A stretch of 64,000 bases of DNA from Agrocybe praecox (lineage: Eukaryota > Basidiomycota > Agaricomycetes > Agaricales > Agrocybaceae). Each line of letters starts with the position of its first letter. Positions within the stretch are counted from its first letter, which is position 1. The stretch is from assembly GCA_964017145.1 (NCBI GenBank), contig OZ024841.1, positions 1,736,001 through 1,800,000 of the forward strand, read 5' to 3'. This document shows, one piece after another, positions 1 through 9,960 of this stretch. The notes under the pieces are model-generated. The model had not been told where the DNA came from. It made no database searches and saw nothing but the letters and a program-made list of their open reading frames with translations. The position numbers and the translations under genes are program-made.

Positions 1-2
1 AA

Positions 3-884
3 ATGCGCCATCAACTTGCCAACACCAAATCCGTCTTTGGATGGGTCAACCTCTACAATAAATATATGGGCTTTTTCACGAGGAACTTTGGCGGAACTCC
101 TGTGAACTGTTTCAAGACAGACCACATTGTCGATACGATCGATACGCTTGCACGAATTCAGCGAGAATTGTTCCCTGAACTTGCAGATGACAAGAATACT
201 GGTGCGGTCGGTTACCTACGACAGGTTCTTGAAGAGCGTTTCGGTGTCTCAGATCTTCCTGAAGGGTACTTTTACTTTCCTATCGCTCGCGGAGGCCTTG
301 ATTTGCGCAATACTATGCTCGAACTTTTGGCATTAGAAAGGATGCAAAAACCTGTTACGGCTCCCAAAGCCTTGAGCGACGAGTCGGAGCCTGAGGCTCG
401 CCCCGTGAACGAGGACGACGATCAGCGTAATTTCGAAGAAGACAAGGCAATCGCAGATGACAAGTTCCGGAAGCGCATCGCCAATGACCGCAGGGTTTAT
501 AACCGCCTGAAGGATGTCTGGGACCGCGATGAAGACCACGATCGAAAGTATGCTGCCGACAAGGTCCCAGACGAGTTCATGTCATTCGAGAAATATACCT
601 CCCTTCGCGAGTCATGGCTTTCTACGTGGGGCGATTCCTATCGGCATATGCTAGACTCTCCTAAATTCAGAGAGGTCGCTTGGACGCCAAAGGTACATGC
701 CATCGTCGGCGAGGAGTCGTCCAATGCATGGCGTGAAATGGATTGGTATCAGCAATGGCTTGTGAACCTGTATGGCGAGGAGCTGGCGAAGAGGTTTGGT
801 CGAGTGGAGATTGTGGATCCGAATTTGATTCCCGTTGGTATGGTGCAGCTGTTCCGTACGTCGAGGCTGAAGTTGGATCAGTGA
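3..884 (+). CDS. C-terminal part of a fungal reverse-transcriptase-like (rvt-type) protein, 5' truncated by window edge
   Basis: An uninterrupted 293-codon frame begins at base 3 and ends in TGA at 882-884; the frame is probably open leftward, so the true start is likely outside the window. The first ~115 residues (SVFGWVNLYNKYM, FFTRNFGG, RIQRELFP, LEERFGV, EGYFYFPIARGGLDL) resemble what I recall of the region after the palm domain in fungal single-copy RT-like cellular genes (rvt). A charged, Asp/Glu/Lys-rich stretch follows (residues ~125-190), then a Trp-rich tail. No catalytic YxDD motif lies in the visible part, so RT activity cannot be judged here. The lack of introns over 880 bp is unusual beside its neighbours. 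The family call rests on memory of the motif string; an unrelated fungal protein cannot be excluded. Confidence 0.45.
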   Translation: MRHQLANTKSVFGWVNLYNKYMGFFTRNFGGTPVNCFKTDHIVDTIDTLARIQRELFPELADDKNTGAVGYLRQVLEERFGVSDLPEGYFYFPIARGGLDLRNTMLELLALERMQKPVTAPKALSDESEPEARPVNEDDDQRNFEEDKAIADDKFRKRIANDRRVYNRLKDVWDRDEDHDRKYAADKVPDEFMSFEKYTSLRESWLSTWGDSYRHMLDSPKFREVAWTPKVHAIVGEESSNAWREMDWYQQWLVNLYGEELAKRFGRVEIVDPNLIPVGMVQLFRTSRLKLDQ

Positions 885-1144
885 ATGTTGGGTCGTGGAC
901 CATGGCAAAAGTTGTACTATCTGGTACTCCTCCACTCAAAATCTATTCATATAAAGTCCGTGTAATGTTTATTGCTGCTCTTCTATACCCCTACTCGATA
1001 TTGTATATGTTATTAACCTTGGAATCATCCTGGAAACTTTCCATCACTTCAATCATCGACTATTGTGTCAAGACTACAAATGGCAACTGAAGTCTACGAA
1101 TCATGGCCACTTTACGCAGACAACCGCTGAAAAATAAAAAAGCA

Positions 1145-2170
1145 TTAAACAGAAAAATAAACCCTCAGAATTAAAGGATATGTATTCACCTTGGCCATAG
1201 CCCAAATGTCAAAGCCTGTTGCTTCCTTCCCTGAAGCTTTGACCCCTAAAGAGCTCGATTTGCCTTGACCTATTCTGATGGGCGTGGAATGCTAAGGAAG
1301 AGTCAGAAAATATAATTCAATAATATGAATGACAATGGATACGTTAAAGCCTAGGTGATCATATCGGTCGCGACTCTTGGGTGTCGTGGCTTCCAACATG
1401 AAAGTACTGCTGGGCGAGTGTGCAAAAGCTTCACGCATTAGACGTGACAGATGGCCTAAAATAAAATGGGTTGTCAGAGTACTATACTTACCCCTTTTTG
1501 AAAAATGAAAATCCAACTCGCCCTTTCCCTGATGCTCCGGAATCGTATAAGTATATTGCAGGTACCAAGAATCATCTGGGGATTCAGCCCAATTGTTACT
1601 TGTGTAAAATTCTCTATATGCTTTCTCGCATGTATCATGGAAACTATTGACTCTCTTCAAAGGATCATTGTCTGTTAATATTTGATTCAATATCCGAGTG
1701 AACAACTCACCTTAAAGCCTTCCAAGCCCCATCCCCAAATAACAGAAAGAAATCCGCACTTCAAGAGCGTAGGCACCGTCCAGGCGGTTATCCGTTTGCG
1801 AGGAGGGTACCACGATGCTGCGGCCACAATTCTCTCTCCTCGGTCGTGAGAGCGATCAATGACGAGTGTAATTCGTCCTCCAAGGAGGATGCAAGTCTTG
1901 GTCAGAAAATAATAAAGATCCCTCACGACCTTACAAGCTCGCGCATCCTCACTTAGGTCCAATGGTGTCTACAGATGATTTTTAAGACATTCAATTTGAG
2001 AATTCAAGTCTTTCTTCGAACTTACTTACTTTAGAGACGTTGCCGAAAAAGTTCATGACCGGGTCATCCACAAAAGCAAGGAGCGCCCCGTCCGCAATTT
2101 CCGTCAAATCGTCTAGAGTAGCAAGCCTGATGAAGACTTGCGAAGAGCTGCTGGACAGTGTCTCCGTCAT
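1145..2170 (-). CDS. GNAT-family N-acetyltransferase-like protein, copy 1 (intact, 5 exons)
   Basis: Spliced by eye into five exons on the minus strand: 2030-2170, 1711-1968, 1522-1654, 1343-1455 and 1145-1291, giving 263 aa with no internal stop. It belongs to the GNAT fold (acetyl-CoA-dependent acyl transfer; substrate unknown) as found in large basidiomycete families. Visible landmarks: N-terminal VFIRLATLDDLTEIADGALLAF, core strand LLGGRITLVID then ASWYPPRKR, the acetyl-CoA-loop-like PEHQGKG, then LSRLMREAFAHSP and LEATTPKSRDRYDHLGF. The start was chosen as the first ATG in frame with the RLAT motif. Introns 1, 2 and 4 are GT-AG (GTAAGT, GTGAGT, GTATCC). Intron 3 (1456-1521) only gives the conserved protein if its donor is GC (GCGAGT). 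A GT donor inside it (1486-1491) would leave a 36-nt intron and insert ten foreign residues. First of three tandem paralogues. Confidence 0.75.
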
Positions 2171-2504
2171 TGTGGTAAGTATGTGAACCTAGTGCTGCGG
2201 GCTGTATGTTCAACTTCTGATAAACAGCGCCCGAAGAGACTTGATCCGAACCTAAGCTACTGCGACAATTTACATGAGTTGACGAGGACACCACCTACAA
2301 TTGACTTCGAAGAATTTTCACAGGAATCGGGATGTCCGGCTTAAAGTTGGAGAACATTTATTTAAAGTCTGAGCGCGTGACATCACAACATGTCTTTCTT
2401 TGAACATATCTATACGTTTCTTCCGAGTCTGCGCCTGCCAGATTATTGGGTTTCGGTCCTACCGTTGGCCACTACAAAATAAATACAGTATTAGTGGTTA
2501 GTTA

Positions 2505-3476
2505 CTAGCACTGTCGCACGAACACAATTGAAGGGCGCACCTTTGCCATCAAATAACATCTGATCCCAACAGCGTCTTTTCCCGAGGCTGCCAAACCCAG
2601 CGCATTTGCGACGCCTACGCCCATAACCATGGTGCTCGGATTCTACAGGCGGTACAAATTAGAATCAGATTTATGACACTCATTTTATAAAACTGACCTC
2701 GAATCCGAGATGTGCATACTGGTCCCGAGTTTTGGTAGTTGTTGCTTCCAAAGTGAAGACGGCGTCGGGCGCATGTGCAAATGCTTCGCGAATCAGTAAA
2801 GACATGAAATCTAGAAAGTACGCCATCAACACCAATCCTTTGCTGTTTTATCCTTTGAAACCACACCTTTGCCTTGATGTTCTGGATCCGTGACGGCGAG
2901 CAAAAGATACCACGAATCATCAGGAGACTCTTTGGATCCTGATGTTTTGTAGCATTCCATAGTCCACGACGACTCTCTATAAAGGTTTTTTTTTCAACCG
3001 AATGCGCATATAGGAGCACAGAGGTACATACTTTTACACTTGTAAAGCCCCACATCCAAAATAGAGGAATAAAGCCTGCTTGCAACAGGGTATATATTCT
3101 CCGACCATTCAGTCGTTTGCCAGGTGGAAGCCACATCGTGCTCGCCAGTATGCGTTCCCCCTCAGAATCTTGAGAAGAATCTATAACCAATGTGATTCTA
3201 CCACCAAGCAACAAACAAGATTTGGCAAGCAGCTTTCCAAATGCTCTTCTACCCTTGCAAGCATCGATGTCCTTGTTCACGTCGAGCATCTTCGAATGGG
3301 GGTAAGTTTATTTAGGACCGGATGTAAATGGATTAAATGGCGCATACATGAGGTATATTGCAGAAGTTGAATTCAGGATCCTCTAGCATTGCTCGAAAGA
3401 CGAGATCTGCCACCCCCTCGATGTCTGCAGTTGTCGCAAGCCTTATAACAGTGGGTATTGAGTATAGGCAAGTCAT
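2505..3476 (-). CDS. GNAT-family N-acetyltransferase-like protein, copy 2
   Basis: Paralogue of copy 1, same strand and order of motifs: start MTCLYSIPTVIRLATTADIE at 3476, EGVADLVFRAMLEDPEF, then after an intron LLGGRITLVID, TMWLPPGKR, then ESPDDSWYLLLAVTDPEHQGK, then MSLLIREAFAHAPD, LEATTTKTRDQYAHLGFE and a C-terminal MVMGVGVANALGLAASGKDAVGI. Exon 1 is 3348-3476. The intron inside the PEHQGK loop (2811-2866) has an ordinary GT donor (GTGTGG). The third exon is awkward: using the acceptor homologous to copy 1 puts the protein out of frame, and an AG four bases further downstream restores it at the cost of about eight conserved residues. The gene is therefore either slightly shortened or starting to decay. 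Substrate unknown. Confidence 0.6.
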
Positions 3477-3729
3477 GTCGAAAGAAATGCTTCGTGGCTG
3501 TGAATTGAAAACGATGAATCTAATAAATGCATATTTCGTTTACAAGAAACTGGAATCATGAGCTATGCGAGGGAACACGAGCGATGCTCGGATATGGCCG
3601 CTCCTTGGCACGTGCAGGAGACGAGGTTGAGGCTCTCCTAATTCAGTAGCGATGGATCCATCAGCTTAAGCTCCAGTATAAGCCGGAATTATATAGTGAG
3701 ACTGTTCTTATTAAACACCGCCATACATC

Positions 3730-4751
3730 TCATCTGGTGCCAAAACCCACGTTTCGGTCTTCTTCACTGTCGGCCGCCGCCACAAATGACACATCAGCCA
3801 CCACGCATTCCACTATTACCCAACATTCGATGCCAACAGCAGCTTCACCCCATGCCGCCAATCCTTGTGCATCCGCCTTACCACGAGCAATGATAATGGG
3901 CGTAGTTTGCTGATAAGGAAAAATACGGAACGTCGTCAGATTTCTCACGGGCGCACACACAACATGCAAACAAACGGGAGTGGACATAGCTCGAATCCTA
4001 GATGGAGATAACGCGCTCGAGATCTGGGTGTCGTTGACTCGAACGTGAAAGCGCAATCTGGCGCATGTGCGAATGCTTCACGCAAAAAAGGCGACAAATA
4101 CCCTGAAGAAACAAAAAAGGCGTTGTAAATAGAACTTTTTTGGTTCATATATATGGGACATGGTGTACGTGCCCTTTCCTTGATGCTCTGGACGTGTGAA
4201 GGTCATTTGGAAGTACCATGAATCTATGGGCGATTCCTCAGACCCACACTTTTTGTAGCATTCGTTTGTACTGGTTTCAGAAGGGCCTTCGTAATCGTTG
4301 AGGATCCTCTATGAGGTTCATTCAAATTTATCGGCGACTGTCATAATCTCATTGTGTAAAAAGTTCAATTTTGAACTCACCCAGAACGTCCACATACCCA
4401 TATCTTTGACATCCGCGAAAGCTAACATGGAACATTCAGCAATCTTCTCGTAGTCTAACACAGACATCCGATTGATTGGCAGCCATGTTTCGCGTATGTA
4501 TATGAAGATACAAGGAAGGAGAAGGGGGGGAATTACTGAAAGAGTCAACGACCTTCAACGACGACTGTAGATATTGAATATGATATTTTTTCGCGTAAAT
4601 ACTGAATTTTATCCAACGGCAGATTGTTGAAGAGATTCCAAGCTTCTAGAGGATGTTTTCGGCATTTCGGCATCGTGCTTGTTGACAGGCGCTTAAATGG
4701 CCAAGTTTCGTCAAGTACATAGTGACCTATGCATAACGTGTAAGACGTCAA
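3730..4751 (-). pseudogene. GNAT-family N-acetyltransferase-like protein, copy 3 (probably decayed)
   Basis: Clear GNAT-family pieces in order on the minus strand: CRKHPLEAWNLFNNLPLDKI, ISTVVVEG, ETWLPINRM, ECYKKCGSEESPIDSWYF, PEHQGKG, LREAFAHAPDCAF, STTPRSRARYLHLGFE and a divergent tail ending at 3730. Defects: no usable splice acceptor between VVVEG and ETWLP (about 60 bases with stops in frame); the donor after LGFE reads CTATGT (3984-3989) where GT is expected; and no N-terminal exon with the RLAT motif was found, so 4751 is only the first ATG upstream. The intron after PEHQGK (4103-4172) keeps frame only with a GC donor, GCACGT. The combination points to a dying gene, although rare non-canonical splicing could rescue part of it. 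Confidence 0.55.
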
Positions 4752-5095
4752 AGTATCCAGGTATAGGTAAGACCTCTTACGATTCAGTACCTGGCAGTAG
4801 CTGCGTGCCCAGAGTTCCGACCTGCTGCTGCTTCAGGTGCAAAACAAAAATTAAGAGTGGATTCGTGGATTCGTGATAAAGGGTCTCCATTGACTCTGTC
4901 TTGTTTAAAAGAATACCGACACACACGAAAGCCTGATCATACCTGTTGCATAAATAAACGAAGAAGGTCAATGAAACGATGCCAGGCAAAAGATCAGGTA
5001 CTGGTACTATGTGCCAAGTCGAGCCATAGTTAATATAGCGAGTGAAAATATGCGATTGGATTCTATACGATACTCCGACAAAATGCTCTAAAGAA

Positions 5096-6576
5096 TCATA
5101 GGCCCAACTCGTCAGCGTAAGGAAGTTGAGATTCTCCGATGGTAACGTATGTGGGCTTGGCGTTGAGGAGAGAAGCAGCGACCTAAAAAGGGGTTTAATG
5201 GGTGAAGAAGACAATTCAAGATATAGACAGACCTTGGAGAAGGCGGATGCGGAGACATTGTCCAAGGCAGACAGGGTGGAGTCAAGGGAAGTGACAGAGT
5301 CGGAGAAGATCTTCAAGAAAATCGTTTAGTAAAAAAAGAGGGACATGAAAAGAATTTTATCCACCTTCGAGCTCAGAGCGTTAACGAGACCCTCTCGGGT
5401 GTCGACGGCGCTGGCGGCAGCGAACTTGGCTTTGCCGATAGCAGCCTTCAGTTCTTCAGCCTTGATGCCCTGGGCAGCAGCCTTAAGAACAGAAACAGCG
5501 GCCTTTCCAGCTTCCTTCACGCCGTCTGTCGTTGATCCTTGGACGAGTAATCCGAACAAGGTTGCATCGGAGTAGGGAAGGTAGACTGGTTGTACGGAGG
5601 TACCTTCGGGGAGAGAAGAAAGAGGAGAGAGACCCTTTGACCACTTCACAGAAGGAGCGGGTGAAAGGTGGGCGGCGAGAGCAGCAAGCTCAGCAGAAGA
5701 ACCACTGGTTGTTCCAAATCCAATGAAGGCGGTTTGGGGTCCTCCGTGACCTTCAAGACGCGTCTCTCCACCAAAGTATTTTGAAGCCGAGGCGGAAGTC
5801 GCGGAACCAGCAGAGGCGTTAGCGAAAGCCTTCTCAACGAGGCCACTGAGGGTTGCGGTGTCAATTCCGGTTCCAATGACGGCAATGTTGCCCTTAGTGA
5901 ATGCAGCGGAAGCATACGACTTGATGTCAGCGACGGTGATGTCGTTATGTGCTGGGGCGAACAACGATGAACCAAGGCCGGAACGGAAGGCAAGGGTGTG
6001 TGCGATATCGATAGCGCGGGTTGCTGGGTCGTGTGCAGCGGCTTCAGTCTCAGACGAAACCAAGGGTGCGACGTATTCCTCGAATTCATGACGGGTGAAT
6101 TTGGCGGAGGTGATGAATGAAGTGAGAACGTCAACGAAATATGGGCTGCCCATTTTTCGTTCAGGAAAAGTCAACATGAGAACATCCACCACTCACGCAT
6201 CTCCTCTCAGAAATTCTGCAGTCAAAGCGAGATGCTCCCGTCCGAGGGTGGAATACAAAACACCGCCGTAAAGTTCACTTTCGCGAACAGTTCCAATTGC
6301 TGACCGTGTTTTTGTACTCTTTTGCGCTGGTAGTCAGATCTCGTGCATCCCCTGGACTTCATTTCAGCGTACCTTGAATGCAAAGTTCTTGAGAGCGTTG
6401 GCCACGCCATCTTTGGGCTCGAAACGACTACCAGCTTTTACGAGGACAGTCACTGACGCAGTTGGTTGGTTGTAGTCAACAGCAGCGACCTTGACCCCGG
6501 TGGTGTCGACGACAGTGGCAAATGAACGCGCAAAACGCTGGACATTACGCGCGGTGGACGCTCTAGCGGCCAACAT
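5096..6576 (-). CDS. QCR2: Cytochrome b-c1 complex subunit 2 (core protein 2), mitochondrial
   Basis: Five exons on the minus strand: 6373-6576, 6197-6318, 5365-6145, 5233-5310 and 5096-5182, all GT-AG, encoding 423 aa. This is the M16-peptidase-like core II subunit of respiratory complex III in the inner membrane. The N-terminus (MLAARASTARNVQRFARSFAT) is Arg/Ser/Ala-rich with no acidic residues, a mitochondrial presequence. Family landmarks: NFAFKSTKTRSAIGTVRESELYGG (compare NTNTRSALKLVRESELLGG of yeast Qcr2), FRSGLGSSLF, ASKYFGGETR and the C-terminal TIGESQLPYADEL. No HxxEH zinc motif is present, as expected for the non-proteolytic core 2. Length is about that of the family (yeast ~370, others ~420-450). 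The intron 1 acceptor was set at AG|AGT because the earlier AG breaks the frame. Confidence 0.93.
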
Positions 6577-7817
6577 AATGAGCTTTTGAGATAGAAATTG
6601 GGTAAGAAAATCTGGTAGTCACTTTGAGCGGTTATTTCGGAGTTTGTAGCTGCCTTTCCGAATCCGTCCGTAACTACCTTTTCTGGCCATAGGCCTGTTT
6701 CTTATGACTCCTTTTCTTAAGTTTTATTTCTCAACAGGCAGCGGCTCTCTAAGGAATTCTGATACTCTTGAGGGTAAAAAAGGCCTGAACTTTATGACCG
6801 CGGCAGAATTTTTTTCTCTACTGAGGAAGAAGCCGATGGGTAGTATTTCTGTCTTTTGGCTCTCTCTGCCTCGATTCTCGGACAGCCCCTATATCTAGTC
6901 TGAGTCAACAAATCTCTGAGAAAGACACTCGGACGAATGGGTCAAATATCTTGCTATCTGTTCTCCGCGCTTCTTACTGCATATTATAACGGCCATCATA
7001 TGTAGAACTCTCTTGATCACTGGGTTTGACACAAGATTGCCGATGGATATAGCAGCATGACATCTCTATGTAATACTCCATCGACACGGACGACAATAGC
7101 AAACAGGCAGAGATTTCCCGGTTTCCGTATACTTTCGTTCAAAAGCGTAAAATCCACGCGCTCGCAGACAAAATCCTCCGTCTGAAGTTATCTAATGAAG
7201 ATGCAACGTGCACATTGACCACTTTCTCCGTGTTTAAATTAATGACCAGGGCATGGATAGATTGAAAAATTTACTCTTTTCGCACCAATCTCTCGGAAAC
7301 TTTTCTCACCTTGCGGAGTACTTCTGAATCACAATGCTCACGAGAAGAAATGATAAATTGCATCATGCCTTAAAGTTTGACTACGGCACCGGTAAAGATA
7401 ACTCGAACATGTAACTTCCTATCGTTTGAAAGTTGTGATATTGACGGGCTGCGTGGTCTTCTATCTCCCCTGGCTAAAGGCTTACTTCCTACCGCCTCTT
7501 GCTGGCTACAAATCGAATAAACCCTTACTGGACTCGGAGGTCAGGGACAGCAGATAATGCATATGGATTAAAATTGGACATTAATGTTTGTGAATTATAG
7601 GCATAGGAGTGCGATCAGAAAATAAAAAGATAGAACTACTGCCAAGTACGCGAAAAGCTAAGTACGTACACATGCCAGATGCTGCTGACCTGTGCTAAAT
7701 CATATCGGACAGCGTCTGGTAAGTATGATTCTATAAATAAATGTTTGCTGTCCAAACGCCTGCTGCAGCTTGGGTAATTGTGGGTAAACATCTCGCTGAT
7801 GATCGACCCAGTCCAGC
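6577..7817. other. Intergenic region, QCR2 promoter side
   Basis: About 1.2 kb between the start of QCR2 and the 3' end of the methyltransferase gene; both genes are on the minus strand. The part next to 6577 must contain the QCR2 promoter, but no clear TATA box or other motif was recognised. Only short unsupported reading frames are present. Confidence 0.5.
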
Positions 7818-9095
7818 CTAAGCTTTGACGGCGTGGACGGTATGTAAGACGTTGTACAGGCCGGGAATTTCGTCAAATTCTTGATTGTAGTGCTCCAGTA
7901 ACCGATCCACATCGTCCTCCACCATCCCGGCATCCATAAGTAAGGGTTTAACGGAATCGCCATACATCTTGTTTGCGTCCAAGTTCGACATTGATATGTC
8001 TTGCAGTGAAGGGCTCGGATGCCTGCCAATGGGAATGTAGTATTCAGCCGCGGTTATTGCAGTAAAGGAACCCGCGTTGTGCAGATATTGTGGAACATGT
8101 TCAGCAGGGGACGTTAAATTCTGTGTCCGAAGGAAAGCCCTGTTGACGAGTCTGTGGAGACGGGTAATCGTAGGTATGTAGGTGCTTGGTTCCTGTTGCT
8201 CTTGTTGCAGTCTTGGAATGATTGGTGGACCGGGAGACCATTCGCAGGAAACAAAAAGACCTCCAGACCGCAGGACTCGAGCCACCTCTCTCAAAACTTG
8301 GCCGTAGTCGCGTACCTGGGAGTGACTCTGTGAGAAGCGACACTAGCGAGACACTGGTACATTACTCACGGCCATAGCAATGTCGCGAGCGTTCACGACA
8401 TCAAACGTCCCATCTCTGTAGCGGAAAGGTGTATTAACGTCATCGATTTCGAACTGTACGTTGTCTGGTGGATATCTTGTAGCGAGAGGTACTGGACAGC
8501 GCACATTTAGTTAGTCTGGGACGCGCAAATCATAGGACGGGGAATCACCTATGTCGAATGCGGTGAAATGAACGCGGGGAAATTCTTCCGACATTTCAAG
8601 GGGCCTGTTCATACATAGGAATAAGATTATCGATCGGATAACAGATATTGACCAAGATTGTGACGCGCCATTTTCCATTTCCCGTGCAAATATCGAGGAC
8701 CATTTTACGGGGGGAATCCGGACGAACTTGAAGGACATTGGCTACAGGGCCGACGTAGTGGTGACCTAAACATCGGCGAAGAATTGTATGGTTTAGATCT
8801 TGCCGCTGGAAAGCAGGGAAGAGAAATAGTTAGCACATCGTTTTACTTCGGATTATGATTTGTTTACATTTTGTTCTCTGCCATCGACAGGGAGAGGGTA
8901 TGGAGCGCTTGGTTCAGAATGGAAAAGGCGGTCGTTTCTCTCAGAGAAATGTGACGGGAATTCTACGGACTCGACCTCGGAAATAGAGGCCCCATCGTCT
9001 GAACCCGACTCGTCGCCATTGTCGTCTTCGTCGTGCGGGTCGGTGCCGTTGCCGTTAAAAGACGCTTGTTGTGAAGGACCAATAGGGATTGCCAT
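7818..9095 (-). CDS. Class I SAM-dependent methyltransferase
   Basis: Five exons on the minus strand: 8868-9095, 8669-8805, 8549-8604, 8370-8491 and 7818-8315, giving 346 aa. An acidic low-complexity N-terminus (DPHDEDDNGDESGSDDG, residues ~20-40) precedes the Rossmann methyltransferase domain. LNHTILRRCLGHHYVGPV leads into motif I (MVLDICTGNGKW). A later acidic loop QFEIDDVNTPF and motif III-like ARDIAMA follow, then LREVARVLRSGGLFVSCEW (motif IV/post-I hairpin). This is the fungal UMTA/LaeA-like layout, but the methyl acceptor cannot be told. Intron 2 (8605-8668) keeps motif I in frame only with a GC donor (GCGCGT); the nearby GT at the same place leads straight to a stop. The last acceptor could be 12 bases earlier without frame change. 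It is divergently arranged with the DNA polymerase gene. Confidence 0.85.
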
Positions 9096-9960
9096 GGTGG
9101 CCAGAGAGGGGAGTTGTTCTCTTGTTGTGAATAATCCGTCTCTTTTTTCTCGACTGATTTTATATTCGCAAGCAATAATTCCGTCAAAAAAATAATTGCA
9201 CCATGCTCTATAAGATCTCAAATCTGACAGTTTACTCCTCCTGCGGAAGAGGTATACCAAAACTAGTCTCGAAAGGCGAAGTAGCAGCAATTTAAAAATG
9301 TGAGGATTTCATTATCAAGCTCGACTGCCCGTAAATCCCATGCGGCGTAAGTTCTGCTCCCGCAGCTGCAAAAGGGACTTAGATGCAAGATTCGTCACAA
9401 AGTTAGCAAGCGGGCGTCTATATTAATATTTTTGAATCCACATACGAGCCACTTGCAGTGTATCCAAGTTCCAGGAAATATATGTGCAGATCGCTAGAGG
9501 CTCGGTGGTAGTTGATCTCTACTACGTTGCCAGATGTTATGCTAATTTTCTACTCCGAAGTTTTTGAGATGAATGTCAGACTAGGATTAATGGACAAGGG
9601 GAGACGGGGGCTCAGTGTTCCATATGGTCCAGATGTCGGAAGGTGTCTCAACTTTTTTTTTCTTGACAGTTTCCAGTATATTACTTAGAAAATTCTCTCG
9701 AGCAATGAAGCACAAGTAGTAAGAGTAAGCAAATGAACGTGGGAAGGCCGGTGGCCGTTTCCAGAAATGTGACAGTGACTGCACGGTTCTTGAGGCACGT
9801 GAAATTGACGCGCCGTGAGTCACACACGCGCTGCTTATCAAGTGGCGTGTGACGGGCGGTGCCGGTTGGTTTGTTGTTTTCTTACTTGCCAACCCAACTT
9901 GACTCGCTCACTGGACGACTGCATAAGAAACACAACAGAAAGCTCATTTTCTCTGAAATA
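9096..9960. promoter_or_regulatory. Divergent intergenic promoter region (methyltransferase / DNA polymerase X)
   Basis: The 865 bp between two head-to-head start codons must carry both promoters. No consensus element was identified with confidence. Two minus-strand frames here have no recognisable product. Confidence 0.4.

Noticed and set aside
5646..6134. 162-codon minus-strand frame within QCR2
   Set aside because: Overlaps the main QCR2 exon in another frame; the QCR2 frame carries the conserved motifs.
9587..9892. 101-codon minus-strand frame in the divergent promoter region
   Set aside because: No recognisable sequence, no splice partners, and it overlaps the upstream region of the polymerase gene.
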